A stretch of DNA of 64,000 nt from an uncultured Duncaniella sp. (lineage in GTDB: Bacteria > Bacteroidota > Bacteroidia > Bacteroidales > Muribaculaceae). Below, one piece after another: positions 8,747 to 17,083 of this stretch (position 1 is its first letter; each line of letters begins with the position of its first letter). The stretch covers positions 1 through 64,000 of the forward strand of contig CAJUCI010000012.1 in assembly GCA_910584825.1 (NCBI GenBank), read 5' to 3'. The notes under the pieces were generated by a model. It was not told the DNA's origin. It made no database searches and was given only the letters and a program-made list of their open reading frames with translations. The position numbers were made by a program, and so were the translations under genes.

Positions 8747-9964
8747 ATGGAACTTTTTCCTCGCCCGCAATACATAGAAAAAATAGCCGGTCTGATTAAT
8801 CGTGGCATGATGCTTATACTTGTCGGTCAACGTCGTGTAGGTAAAAGTAAGGTGCTCGAACTGTTTAAGGATTGGCTCAGTCGGAATCGTCACGATGCTA
8901 ATGTCGTGTATATCAATAAGGAATTTCAGGAGTTCCGTGACATTGTGACAGCGGAACAGTTATATGACTATGCCGTCGGACGGTTGCCCGAAGGGGGTGA
9001 TAATTATCTCCTTATCGATGAGGTCCAGGATATTGAGAATTACGAAAACGCACTCCGTAGTTTTCATGCGGAAAACCGCTGTCAGGTGATTGCCACAGGA
9101 AGTAATGCGTACATCTTTTCGAGTGAGCTGGGTACACGACTGTCGGGGCGGTATATCGAGATAAAAATATACAATCTCTCATATCTCGAATTTCTGCGAT
9201 TCCACAATATGGAGGACAGCGACCAATCTCTCATTCACTATCTCAGTATGGGTGGTCTGCCCGGTATGCTCGCTTTCAAACCCGAAGAAAGGTCGCAGAT
9301 AAACGATTATCTTGAAGGTGTTTACAATACTGTTCTTGTCAAGGATATTGTCAGCAGAGAGAAGGTCCGCAACGTCACACAGCTTGAAAATATAGTGCGC
9401 TATGTCGCCGACAACATCGGCAAACCTATATCGGTTGCCAATATCGTCAGATACATGAACTCAAAGGGGGAGAAGATTAGCGATGAGACGGTCTCAAACT
9501 ATCTCAAATATCTTAACGACGCTTTTCTCGCAATTCCCATCAGGCGGTTCGATATACATGGCAAGATGCTCCTTGAGTCGAATAACAGATACTATTTTTC
9601 TGACCATGGAATCCGCAACTATCTTTGTGGCTCTGACATCAGGGGGAGCATTGAAAAGGTTATGGAAAATGTGGTATGGAATCATCTGAGACTACAGGGT
9701 TTTGATGTCTCGGTCGGCATTCTTCGTGCCGGAGAGATTGATTTCGTGGCAAACAAGGCCGATAGGCGGATGTATGTTCAGGTGACTTATCTCCTCGCTT
9801 CCGATGACACCGTCAGACGGGAGTTTGGCAACCTTGCGGCTATAAAGGACAATTATCCGAAGTTTGTGGTATCTATGGACCCTCTCAGTGGAGGGTTCGG
9901 TGAGTATCCCGGAATCGAACATGTCAATCTTCGGGATTTTCTTAAAACGGATTTTGATGTCTGA
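8747..9964 (+). CDS. AAA-family ATPase with C-terminal DUF4143
   Basis: A 405-residue protein of the widespread AAA_14/DUF4143 type. The Walker A motif GQRRVGKS is at residues 27-34 and Walker B YLLIDEVQ at 87-94. ATGSNAYIF in the next strand fits the sensor region, and GRYIEIKIYNLSYLEFL follows as in relatives. The C-terminal ~200 residues match DUF4143: a winged-helix-like stretch, then IDFVANKADRRMYVQVTYLL, a restriction-endonuclease-fold-like E/QxT core. Cellular role is not established for the family; these genes are often accessory and scattered. It stands alone with its own promoter, only a few nucleotides of leader, and lower G+C than its neighbours, which would fit horizontal acquisition. 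Confidence 0.85.
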   Translation: MELFPRPQYIEKIAGLINRGMMLILVGQRRVGKSKVLELFKDWLSRNRHDANVVYINKEFQEFRDIVTAEQLYDYAVGRLPEGGDNYLLIDEVQDIENYENALRSFHAENRCQVIATGSNAYIFSSELGTRLSGRYIEIKIYNLSYLEFLRFHNMEDSDQSLIHYLSMGGLPGMLAFKPEERSQINDYLEGVYNTVLVKDIVSREKVRNVTQLENIVRYVADNIGKPISVANIVRYMNSKGEKISDETVSNYLKYLNDAFLAIPIRRFDIHGKMLLESNNRYYFSDHGIRNYLCGSDIRGSIEKVMENVVWNHLRLQGFDVSVGILRAGEIDFVANKADRRMYVQVTYLLASDDTVRREFGNLAAIKDNYPKFVVSMDPLSGGFGEYPGIEHVNLRDFLKTDFDV

Positions 9965-10022
9965 AAAAGTTCCTTTTCATGGGGCTACGTCGCCTATATA
10001 TGTTCGATGATAGAGCCGGAGT

Positions 10023-10054
10023 TTTGGCTAATTCGGAGATTTTGAGTATTTTTG
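10023..10054 (+). promoter_or_regulatory. Promoter of the kinase-like gene (TTTG, 20 nt, TAnnTTTG)
   Basis: A -33 TTTG (10023-10026) and a -7 TATTTTTG (10047-10054) are separated by 20 nt, the expected Bacteroidetes spacing. It lies about 30 nt before the start codon. Confidence 0.65.
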
Positions 10055-10082
10055 CCAAATAATGCACGATTAATCAAGCAAT

Positions 10083-10844
10083 ATGATGGACAGCAGCGCA
10101 CCAAAATGGACCGAAATTGAGCACCTGCCCGAATGGGATGAGGAGTTTTATCATGTCTATACCGCCAAAAAGTATGGCAAATGGCTCATGCTCAAGACCC
10201 TCCGCCCCGAGCTTAAAGGGCAGGAGGAGTATGACAAGATGATTGAAAAGGAGTTTGAGGTGAGATACAATCTCGCCCACCCCCACATCATCATGATTAA
10301 CGATTTCGAGGAGGTGCCGGGACTGGGCATGTGCATCATCACCGATGACGTGTATGGCGACTCGCTCGAGAAGCTCATACGCGAGCATAAGGTGACCGAC
10401 GAGCATATCTATAAGCTGCACCATCAGCTGCTCGACGCGCTTGACTATATCCAGACCAATCACCTGGCCCATCATCCGCTCAATGCGTCGAGGGTGATTT
10501 TCACCGAGAATATCGGCAACCTCAAGCTCATAGATGTGGGCTTTGACCAGAAGAAATTCCTGACGCACGAGGACACCAACGATGACATCTATAACTATGG
10601 CGTGTTGCTGACCAAGGCTCTCGATGCGGTGGACACTCCTCACCCCAAGCTGCGCAAGGTGGCGGAGAAGTGTATGGCCGACGACCCGAAGAAGCGTTAC
10701 AGGACGCTCGATGACCTGCGCCTCGACCTGGCCGACACGCGCACCAACCGCCTGTATATCTGCATTATCATCTTCCTCGTGGCTATGATAGGTTTGCTGC
10801 TGTGGCTCACATCGTCACACAGGCCGGAAACCCTTATCAATTAG
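10083..10844 (+). CDS. Membrane-anchored serine/threonine kinase-like protein, probably a pseudokinase
   Basis: This 253-residue protein has a eukaryotic-type protein kinase fold in outline: LMLKTL with the VAIK-type lysine (K38), an alpha-C-like EKEFEVRYNL, a hinge region ITDDVYGDSLEKLI, and KLIDVGFD with the DFG-type Asp (D151). The catalytic loop is degenerate: HRDLKxxN is replaced by HHPLNASR (residues 130-137), so the catalytic Asp and the metal-binding Asn are both lost. There is also no glycine-rich loop. A kinase C-lobe ending ADDPKKRYRTLDDL is followed by one transmembrane helix (about 223-243) and a short tail, so the kinase domain is predicted to face the cytoplasm. It probably acts as a scaffold or nucleotide sensor; no partner is evident nearby. 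Confidence 0.75.
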   Translation: MMDSSAPKWTEIEHLPEWDEEFYHVYTAKKYGKWLMLKTLRPELKGQEEYDKMIEKEFEVRYNLAHPHIIMINDFEEVPGLGMCIITDDVYGDSLEKLIREHKVTDEHIYKLHHQLLDALDYIQTNHLAHHPLNASRVIFTENIGNLKLIDVGFDQKKFLTHEDTNDDIYNYGVLLTKALDAVDTPHPKLRKVAEKCMADDPKKRYRTLDDLRLDLADTRTNRLYICIIIFLVAMIGLLLWLTSSHRPETLIN

Positions 10845-10852
10845 CAATCCTT

Positions 10853-10950
10853 GGTTCAATTAGTAATTAGCAATTAGTAATTAGTAATTCTTGGCAAGCC
10901 AAGCGGCAAGCCGGTTAAGCAATTGGCAATTCTATTTAGAAATTCTATTT
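10853..10950. repeat. AT-rich CAATTAGTAATTAG repeat tract
   Basis: Iterated TTAGTAATTAG/TAGCAATTAG units are followed by GGCAAGCCAAGCGGCAAGCC. The same units occur at 30922-31094, and the GGCAAGCC-type core recurs at 46737-46755 and 48090-48110. No convincing promoter for the next gene was seen inside it. Confidence 0.6.
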
Positions 10951-10951
10951 T

Positions 10952-12082
10952 ATGTCGGTAACTGTACGTGCCATACCTGCGACTAAGAAGGAACTTACGA
11001 AATATGTACAATTCGGGATTGACCTCTATAAAGGCAATCCGTGTTATGTGCCGCCGCTGATATTCGATGATGTCAACACGCTGCTGCCTGAGAAGAACCC
11101 GGCGTTTGAGTTCTGCGAGGCGCAGTCGTTCATGGCTTATCGCAACGGCAAGCCGGTGGGACGCATCACCGGCATTATCAACAATATGCTCAACGAGAAG
11201 TCGGGCAGAAAGGAGGCGCGTTTCGGCTTCGTGGACTTTATCGATGACGATGAGGTGAGCGACAGCCTGTTTGCCGCCGTGAAGAAGTGGGCGGGTCAGC
11301 GCGGCATGACCGACCTGATAGGCCCGATGGGCTTTACCGATATGGACCATGAGGGCATGCTCATAGAGGGATTCAACGAGATGGGCACGATGGCCACCAT
11401 ATACAATTATCCCTACTATCCCAAGCACATGGAGCGCATGGGGTTCAGGAAGGATACCGACTGGGTGGAGTTCCGCATCACCATCCCCGAAAAGCTCCCC
11501 GACAAGTTCACGAGGATTGCCGAGATTGTGCTCAAGAAGTATGACCTGCGCATCGTGAAATTCACCTCGGCCAAGAAAGTCAAGGAGGAGTATGGCGAGG
11601 CCCTGTTCAAGCTAATCAACGAGACGTATGCCGGGCTGTATGGCTACTCTCCGCTGACCGACAAGCAGATAGCATATTATATAGACATGTATCTCGACTT
11701 CCTCAAGCTCGACTATGTGAGCATCGTAGTCGATAAGAATGCCGAACTTATAGGCGTGGGCGTGAGCATGCCCTCGATGACTGCGGCCCTGCGCAAGTCG
11801 GGCGGCAAGCTCTTCCCGTTCGGCTGGTGGCATCTGCTGAGGGCTTTGAAAGGCCACAACGATGTGGTGGACCTCATGCTCATAGCCGTGAAGCCCGAGT
11901 ATCAGTCAAAGGGGGTCAACTCGCTGTTTTTCTACGACCTCTGCAACCTCTATATCCGCGACGGCGTGAAGTATGCCGAGACCAATCTGGAGCTTGAGGA
12001 GAATCTGCACGTGCAGTCGCAGTGGGATTACTTCGAGCATCGCCAGCACCGTCGCCGCAGGGCTTACCGTCTGGGCATCTGA
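10952..12082 (+). CDS. GNAT-like N-acetyltransferase family protein
   Basis: A 376-residue cytoplasmic protein. An N-terminal block resembles GNAT-type proteins (SFMAYRNGKPVGRITGI, then FGFVDFIDDDEVSDSLF), and a second GNAT-like segment follows (AELIGVGVSMPS, then LIAVKPEYQSKGVNSLFFYDL, where QSKG resembles the acetyl-CoA-binding Q/R-x-x-G loop). The C-terminus (ETNLELEENLHVQSQW) fits the final strands of the fold. Proteins of this size and layout are common in Bacteroidales, with unknown substrate. It precedes a flippase gene by 43 nt on the same strand. Confidence 0.65.
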   Translation: MSVTVRAIPATKKELTKYVQFGIDLYKGNPCYVPPLIFDDVNTLLPEKNPAFEFCEAQSFMAYRNGKPVGRITGIINNMLNEKSGRKEARFGFVDFIDDDEVSDSLFAAVKKWAGQRGMTDLIGPMGFTDMDHEGMLIEGFNEMGTMATIYNYPYYPKHMERMGFRKDTDWVEFRITIPEKLPDKFTRIAEIVLKKYDLRIVKFTSAKKVKEEYGEALFKLINETYAGLYGYSPLTDKQIAYYIDMYLDFLKLDYVSIVVDKNAELIGVGVSMPSMTAALRKSGGKLFPFGWWHLLRALKGHNDVVDLMLIAVKPEYQSKGVNSLFFYDLCNLYIRDGVKYAETNLELEENLHVQSQWDYFEHRQHRRRRAYRLGI

Positions 12083-12125
12083 CGCATCAGGGCGGGTAAC
12101 ACACACCATACACACAACATACGTA

Positions 12126-13526
12126 ATGAGGAGGTGGAGCGCATCCGGGACTTCGGGCGTCGTCATGAAGGCTATGGGGCTGTTTGGCGGACTGCAGATG
12201 CTCACCATACTTTGCGGTGTGGTGAGGGTGAAGTGCGTGGCACTCCTGCTCGGTGCCGCCGGTGTGGGACTTTTCTCAATCTTTAACTCGGCCCTGACAC
12301 TGCTGTCCACGGCCACACAGCTGAGTCTGCGCACGAGTGCCGTGCGCGAGATAGCCACCCACCGCGACCCCCGGCTGCGGTGGCGCATGATTTCGACCGT
12401 GCGTTTCTGGGGATGGGCGTTGGGAGTGCTGGGCTTGGCGGTCACGATAGTCACGGCCCCGGTGTTCAGCTACTATACGTTCGGCAATCTCGCGAGCACG
12501 GGCAGTTTCGCCCTGCTTGCCATAGGTGTGGCCCTGATGTCGGCCACGATGGCCGAGCAGGCCGTCATGCAGGGCACCGAGAGGCTCAAGGCCCTGGCCA
12601 AGTCGACGGTGTGGGGAGTGGTAGGGGGCCTGGTGCTGTCATTGCCCCTGCTCTATTTCCTCGGGATGGACAGCATACTGCCTGTGGTGCTCGGCTACGC
12701 TGTGGCGAGCTATGCCGGAGCGTGGGTTTACAGGACAAGAAGCGAAGCTAAAGCTGTTGAGACGCAACAAAATGAGTCTGCCGGACATGGGGAGGGTCGC
12801 GGGATTGCCGAGACTCTGCGCATGAGATGGCGCGAGGGCTCGCCGATGCTCAAGCTCGGCGGATATATGACCGTGGCAGCCGTGCTCAGCGAGATAATCA
12901 ATTACATATTCATCGCCTATCTTACCCGCATGGGGGGCGAGGAGACGGTGGGTATCTACCAGTCGGGCTACACGATAATCATGCGTTATGTGGGGATGGT
13001 GTTCACGGCCATAGGTGTGGAGTATTATCCGCGCCTCGCGGCCAATAATGCCTATCCCGTCCGTCAGCAGGTGTTTGTGGCTCATGAGATGCTGCTGCTC
13101 ATGGCGGTGCTCGCGCCGGTGCTTACGGTGTTTGTGCCGCTGTCGCCTGTGGCGTTGAAACTGCTGTATTCCGCCGAGTTTATCGACGCTGTTCCCTATA
13201 TGATATTTGCCGCGCCTGGCACGGTAATCAGAGGCTATTCGTGGTGTCTCGCGTTCATTATGCTTGCGCGGGGCGACGGGCGGGTCTATATGATTACCGA
13301 GGTAGTAAGTTCGGTCATCGGGCTTGCGCTCAACATCGCGGGCTATGAATTGGGGGGTATGGCCGGGCTCGGCATAGCGTTCACGGCCTGGTATGTGGCC
13401 TATGCCGTGATAGTCACATGGGTGTATGTGGTGCATTACGGGTGCCGTCTGCCGCGCCGCGCGCTGCTGGCGTTCGGGGGCACGCTTGCCGTGGTGGGCG
13501 TTGTGGCCACATTGGCATCCCTTTGA
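12126..13526 (+). CDS. Polysaccharide (O-antigen) flippase, Wzx-type
   Basis: A 466-residue polytopic membrane protein of the MOP superfamily. It opens with an amphipathic region and then the family-like GGLQMLTILCGVVRVKCVALLLGAAGVGLFSI, split here by function into two helices around residues 17-50. About 12-14 hydrophobic helices follow, with polar cytoplasmic loops (for example after residue 195, rich in E/N/G). The frame is open farther upstream into the preceding gene, but the ATG at 12126 gives the usual N-terminus. Such proteins flip undecaprenyl-linked oligosaccharides across the inner membrane. No glycosyltransferases adjoin it, so it may belong to a dispersed pathway. Confidence 0.82.
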   Translation: MRRWSASGTSGVVMKAMGLFGGLQMLTILCGVVRVKCVALLLGAAGVGLFSIFNSALTLLSTATQLSLRTSAVREIATHRDPRLRWRMISTVRFWGWALGVLGLAVTIVTAPVFSYYTFGNLASTGSFALLAIGVALMSATMAEQAVMQGTERLKALAKSTVWGVVGGLVLSLPLLYFLGMDSILPVVLGYAVASYAGAWVYRTRSEAKAVETQQNESAGHGEGRGIAETLRMRWREGSPMLKLGGYMTVAAVLSEIINYIFIAYLTRMGGEETVGIYQSGYTIIMRYVGMVFTAIGVEYYPRLAANNAYPVRQQVFVAHEMLLLMAVLAPVLTVFVPLSPVALKLLYSAEFIDAVPYMIFAAPGTVIRGYSWCLAFIMLARGDGRVYMITEVVSSVIGLALNIAGYELGGMAGLGIAFTAWYVAYAVIVTWVYVVHYGCRLPRRALLAFGGTLAVVGVVATLASL

Positions 13527-13558
13527 TTTGGCATTGTCGGGGATAATCAGTAAGTTTG
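13527..13558 (+). promoter_or_regulatory. Promoter of the lipoprotein/ABC operon
   Basis: A -33 TTTG (13527-13530), a 20-nt spacer and a -7 TAAGTTTG (13551-13558) form a complete Bacteroidetes promoter, ending 25 nt before the ATG at 13584. Confidence 0.7.
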
Positions 13559-13583
13559 CAGTATAAACAACTTTCTGCAAACG

Positions 13584-14981
13584 ATGAAATTACAACACAT
13601 TTCGCTTGTCGCGCTCGTGGCTGTCATGCTGGGCGCGCTCTCTTCCTGCTCCAAGCGCGGGGAGATTATCGACACCATCCCGGCTGATGTGACGATGGTG
13701 GCCACTCTCAATTTTGAAAAACTCAGCGAGGCCGCGGGCATCAAGCTGAAATCCGACGGCATCGAGGTGGTGCCTCAGATGCAGGGCTTCATATCGGGCG
13801 ACCTGAAGGATGTTTTCGAGGATATTGCCACCGCGAGTGCCGAGGGGCTTGTCGACATCGACAATATCGTGATAGCGGTCGACGCCGACAATGTGAGCTA
13901 TGTCACCTTTGCCGTCAACGACCTCGACCGTATATGCGAGATGACATCCGAGACACTTAAATGGTCGGATAACGGAGGATATAAGACGGCCCGGCTTTCC
14001 GACATGACGGTGCTTGCCACCGGGTCGCAGGCATGGTGTGTGAACGGGTCGAAAGAGCCGGCCAAGGCTGTCGACGCCCTGCGCAAGCGTGCCGGGGAGC
14101 TGTCGGTGGGCGGCCTCGACGGTGTGGCCCAGGCCCTCGGACGCGACAATATAATAAATGTGGCCGTGGCCTCGGGATTTGCCTCGCTCACCACGAGCAA
14201 GAAGTCCAACACCGAGATTCCCGCCCAGGACAAGGAGTGGAATATCGCATCAATCAACACCGGGGCTGACAATTCGCTGGTGGCCGAGTGGGAGATGATG
14301 CAGTCGACGGGCCGCACCATCGCCCCCAAGGGGATGAAGAATATCAACCCCGCCCTGCTGGCCTATGTGCCCGAGAATTTCAGCGTCACCTTTGCCGCCG
14401 GACTCACCCCCGAGTTTGACTGGGAGCCTCTGCAGCAGCTGCTTATGCTCACGGGCGGATTCCAGACCGCGGCATTCCTTTCGGTTGTCAACCCCTATCT
14501 CGCCTCGATTGACGGCACTGTGCTCGTGGCCGCCGCCACTGCGTCGGCCGAGGCACTCGTGGACGGCGACCCCTCCGATTGGGATTTCATAGCCCTCGTG
14601 CATATGCCGCAGGACAAAATCAACAGCCTTATCTCCATGATACGTAACATGATGGCCACCGCCGGACTGACCCCGCAGATGACCGCAGACGGCATCATGA
14701 TGGTGCCGCAGTATGGCAAGACGCTCTACGTGGGCAACGTGGACGGATATTTCGGCATATCGACAATCGGATTTGACAACACGCGCAATAATTCACTCGC
14801 CCCGACATTCGTGAACAAGGATATGGCACTGAATTTCAGCATGAACCCCTATTCATCGCTCGTCGAGGGGGTCGGGCTTGAGCTTGACGCGTCGATGGCC
14901 GGAGGCAAGGGTCAGGCCAAGCTCACCGTGCCCGGCACGCAGACTCCGATACTCGTATTTCTCATGACTGCAGCGAAATGA
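13584..14981 (+). CDS. Lipoprotein resembling DUF4836
   Basis: A 465-residue secreted lipoprotein. A basic/hydrophobic signal (MKLQHISLVALVAVMLGA) ends in the lipobox LSSC, so Cys about residue 22 would be lipidated. The mature part starts with IIDTIPADVTMVATLNFEKL, a hallmark of DUF4836-like proteins, and is a long alternation of strands and helices without catalytic signatures. It overlaps the ABC ATPase gene by four bases (ATGA), indicating translational coupling. In the periplasm or outer membrane it may serve the downstream ATPase/permease pair, but that is inference from position. Confidence 0.7.
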   Translation: MKLQHISLVALVAVMLGALSSCSKRGEIIDTIPADVTMVATLNFEKLSEAAGIKLKSDGIEVVPQMQGFISGDLKDVFEDIATASAEGLVDIDNIVIAVDADNVSYVTFAVNDLDRICEMTSETLKWSDNGGYKTARLSDMTVLATGSQAWCVNGSKEPAKAVDALRKRAGELSVGGLDGVAQALGRDNIINVAVASGFASLTTSKKSNTEIPAQDKEWNIASINTGADNSLVAEWEMMQSTGRTIAPKGMKNINPALLAYVPENFSVTFAAGLTPEFDWEPLQQLLMLTGGFQTAAFLSVVNPYLASIDGTVLVAAATASAEALVDGDPSDWDFIALVHMPQDKINSLISMIRNMMATAGLTPQMTADGIMMVPQYGKTLYVGNVDGYFGISTIGFDNTRNNSLAPTFVNKDMALNFSMNPYSSLVEGVGLELDASMAGGKGQAKLTVPGTQTPILVFLMTAAK

Positions 14982-15640
14982 TTGACAAGATAACATTGCG
15001 CCGCCTCCTCCCGCAGGTGTTTCGCGGGAGCGAGGCGGAGCCGCCTGTGTGCGGCAGTGAGGTGTGGGTGAGGGATGATGTGACTTTTGCCCGTCCCACC
15101 TCTTATATTATAGAGGCCGAGAGTGGCACGGGCAAGTCGTCGCTGTGCTCGTTTATCTACGGTGCGCGTACTGATTATGACGGTGAGATACTGTTTGACG
15201 GCACGCCCGTGAGGGGATATTCCATCGAGCGGTGGTGCGAACTGCGCCGCGAGGCACTGGCCTATCTGCCGCAGGAGATGCGGCTGTTTGCCGAGCTGTC
15301 GGTGATGGACAACATCATGGTCAAGAACCGCCTGACGTCGTATCGCACGGAGTGTGAGATACTTGACCTGCTTGACCGACTCGAGCTGCGCCACAAGGCC
15401 GATGTGCCCGCCGGGAGGCTGAGCGTGGGCCAGCAGCAGAGGGTGGCTATAATACGTGCGCTGTGTCAGCCGTTTGACTTCCTGCTCGTCGATGAGCCGG
15501 TGAGCCATCTCGACGCGCGCAACAACAGTGCGGTGGCCGCGCTCATCACCGAGGAGGCCGCCCGCCGCAACGCCTCAATCATCGCCACCTCAGTCGGCAA
15601 CAAACTTTCGCTTAACGAATACAATCTTCTTAAATTATGA
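14978..15640 (+). CDS. ABC transporter ATP-binding protein (LolD/MacB-like)
   Basis: A 220-residue ATPase. Walker A is ESGTGKSS (residues 48-55), the Q-loop lies in ALAYLPQEMR, the signature motif is LSVGQQQR, Walker B is FLLVDEP and the D-loop SHLD. The H-loop position reads IIATSVGN rather than the usual VTH, so the switch histidine appears to be replaced. The length fits the LolD/FtsE class that powers FtsX-like permeases, and such a permease lies directly downstream after a hairpin repeat. The start ATG overlaps the stop of the lipoprotein gene. Confidence 0.88.
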   Translation: MIDKITLRRLLPQVFRGSEAEPPVCGSEVWVRDDVTFARPTSYIIEAESGTGKSSLCSFIYGARTDYDGEILFDGTPVRGYSIERWCELRREALAYLPQEMRLFAELSVMDNIMVKNRLTSYRTECEILDLLDRLELRHKADVPAGRLSVGQQQRVAIIRALCQPFDFLLVDEPVSHLDARNNSAVAALITEEAARRNASIIATSVGNKLSLNEYNLLKL

Positions 15641-15733
15641 AAAAGGCACATAAGGACATAAGTGACAAAAGAGACATAATGAATTAAAAAACTTATGTCA
15701 CTTGTGTCCCTTATGTCCTTATGTGCCTTTCTC
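15639..15733. repeat. ACATAAGG hairpin family, copy 2
   Basis: The left arm GGCACATAAGGACATAAG and the right arm CTTATGTCCTTATGTGCC, each extended on both sides, form a hairpin of about 40 bp per arm with a short AT loop. It begins at the ABC ATPase stop codon and ends 17 nt before the permease start, splitting a functional pair. Confidence 0.8.
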
Positions 15734-15749
15734 TCAATAGATTCAATAT

Positions 15750-16961
15750 ATGTCTAATCCTATCAGGCGGTTGTTGCGCCGCAATATTAGTGCCGGGCAG
15801 ATTGCCGGGTATGCCGTGGCCAATCTCGTGGGGCTGCTTATTGTGCTTACCGCCATACAGTTTTACCGCGATGTCACTTCGGTGAGCGAGGCCAAGGACT
15901 CGTTCATCTCGTCGGACTATATAATCATCTCCAAGCGTGTCACCGGGCTTGGGCTGGGTGATATGTTCGGGGGTGGCGGAGGTGGCGATGCCACGACTTT
16001 CACCCAGGCGGAGCGTGCCGACATCGCCTCACAGCCCTGGGCCGCCGAGACCGGCGAGTTTACCGCCGCCGACTTCAACGTGTCGGCACGGGTCGACATG
16101 GCCGGCTCATCGCTATCCACGGCCCTGTTTCTCGAGTCGATACCCGACGAGTTTTTTGACATATCGCCCGCCGGGTGGGACTATAGCCCCGGTTCGTCGA
16201 AACCTGTGCCGGTAATCATATCAAAGGACTATCTGACCCTCTACAACTTCGGTTTCGCGGCGTCGAGGGGGATGCCTCAGATTTCCGAGGAGCTGATAGG
16301 GCTGCTACCCCTGCGCCTCAATCTCAGCGGCAACGGCCACCAGCAGTGGGTCGACGCCCGCATCGTGGGATTCTCCTCGCGCCTCAACACCATAGCCGTG
16401 CCGGCCGACTTCATGGCTTGGGCCAACTCGACTTTCGGTGAGGGTAGCGATGCCGACCCCTCGCGCCTCATCATACGTCTGCGTCAGGCGGGCGACCCTG
16501 CCGCCACAGCCTATATGGAGGAGCACGGCTATGAGATAGCGGGCGACAAGGCCTCGGGGGGCAAGGCGGCTTATTTCCTGTCGGTAGTGACATCGGTGGT
16601 CGTGGCCATAGGCGTGATTATCAGCGTGCTGGCCTTCTTCATACTCCTTCTGAGCATCTATCTGCTGTTGCAGAAAAACCGTGCCAAGATTCATGACCTC
16701 ATGCTCCTGGGCTACACCCCCGCAAGGGTGGCCGGATATTACCGCAGCATAGTGCTGTGGGTCAATGTCGGGGTGCTCGTGCTTGCCGTGGGCGGGGTGG
16801 CTGCAGCCTCGGCTATGTGGCATGAGCGCATCGCCGCGCTCGGGGCCGAGGGGGCGTCAATAATCCCCACGATTCTTATCGGCGCGGCCATAATTCTCGT
16901 CATAACTCTGGGCAATGTCATTGCCATAAACCGCAATGTCAGAGGGGCTTTCAGGGGATGA
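15750..16961 (+). CDS. FtsX-like ABC transporter permease
   Basis: A 403-residue inner-membrane protein with the MacB/FtsX layout. There is one N-terminal transmembrane helix (about 18-40), a periplasmic domain of some 230 residues that contains a glycine-rich GDMFGGGGGGD segment, then three C-terminal helices. These include AYFLSVVTSVVVAIGVIISV and the family-type QKNRAKIHDLMLLGYTPARV cytoplasmic coupling region. The adjacent ATPase is its likely partner. The pair could move lipids, lipoproteins or a signal rather than a small solute; the substrate is unknown. Confidence 0.83.
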   Translation: MSNPIRRLLRRNISAGQIAGYAVANLVGLLIVLTAIQFYRDVTSVSEAKDSFISSDYIIISKRVTGLGLGDMFGGGGGGDATTFTQAERADIASQPWAAETGEFTAADFNVSARVDMAGSSLSTALFLESIPDEFFDISPAGWDYSPGSSKPVPVIISKDYLTLYNFGFAASRGMPQISEELIGLLPLRLNLSGNGHQQWVDARIVGFSSRLNTIAVPADFMAWANSTFGEGSDADPSRLIIRLRQAGDPAATAYMEEHGYEIAGDKASGGKAAYFLSVVTSVVVAIGVIISVLAFFILLLSIYLLLQKNRAKIHDLMLLGYTPARVAGYYRSIVLWVNVGVLVLAVGGVAAASAMWHERIAALGAEGASIIPTILIGAAIILVITLGNVIAINRNVRGAFRG

Positions 16962-17027
16962 CGGGGAATTTTGAATAATTGCCACAAAAATTCACGGTTT
17001 AATTTCATAATTAAAGAAATTTTTCAG

Positions 17028-17035
17028 TAATTTTG
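17028..17035 (+). promoter_or_regulatory. -7 promoter element of mdh
   Basis: TAATTTTG (TAnnTTTG) lies about 48 nt before the mdh ATG, after an AT-rich stretch. No clear -33 TTTG was found at the usual distance. Confidence 0.55.
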
Positions 17036-17083
17036 TGGGAGAAAAAAGTAAAAACAATTATCGATTCTAAACTAATAGATACT

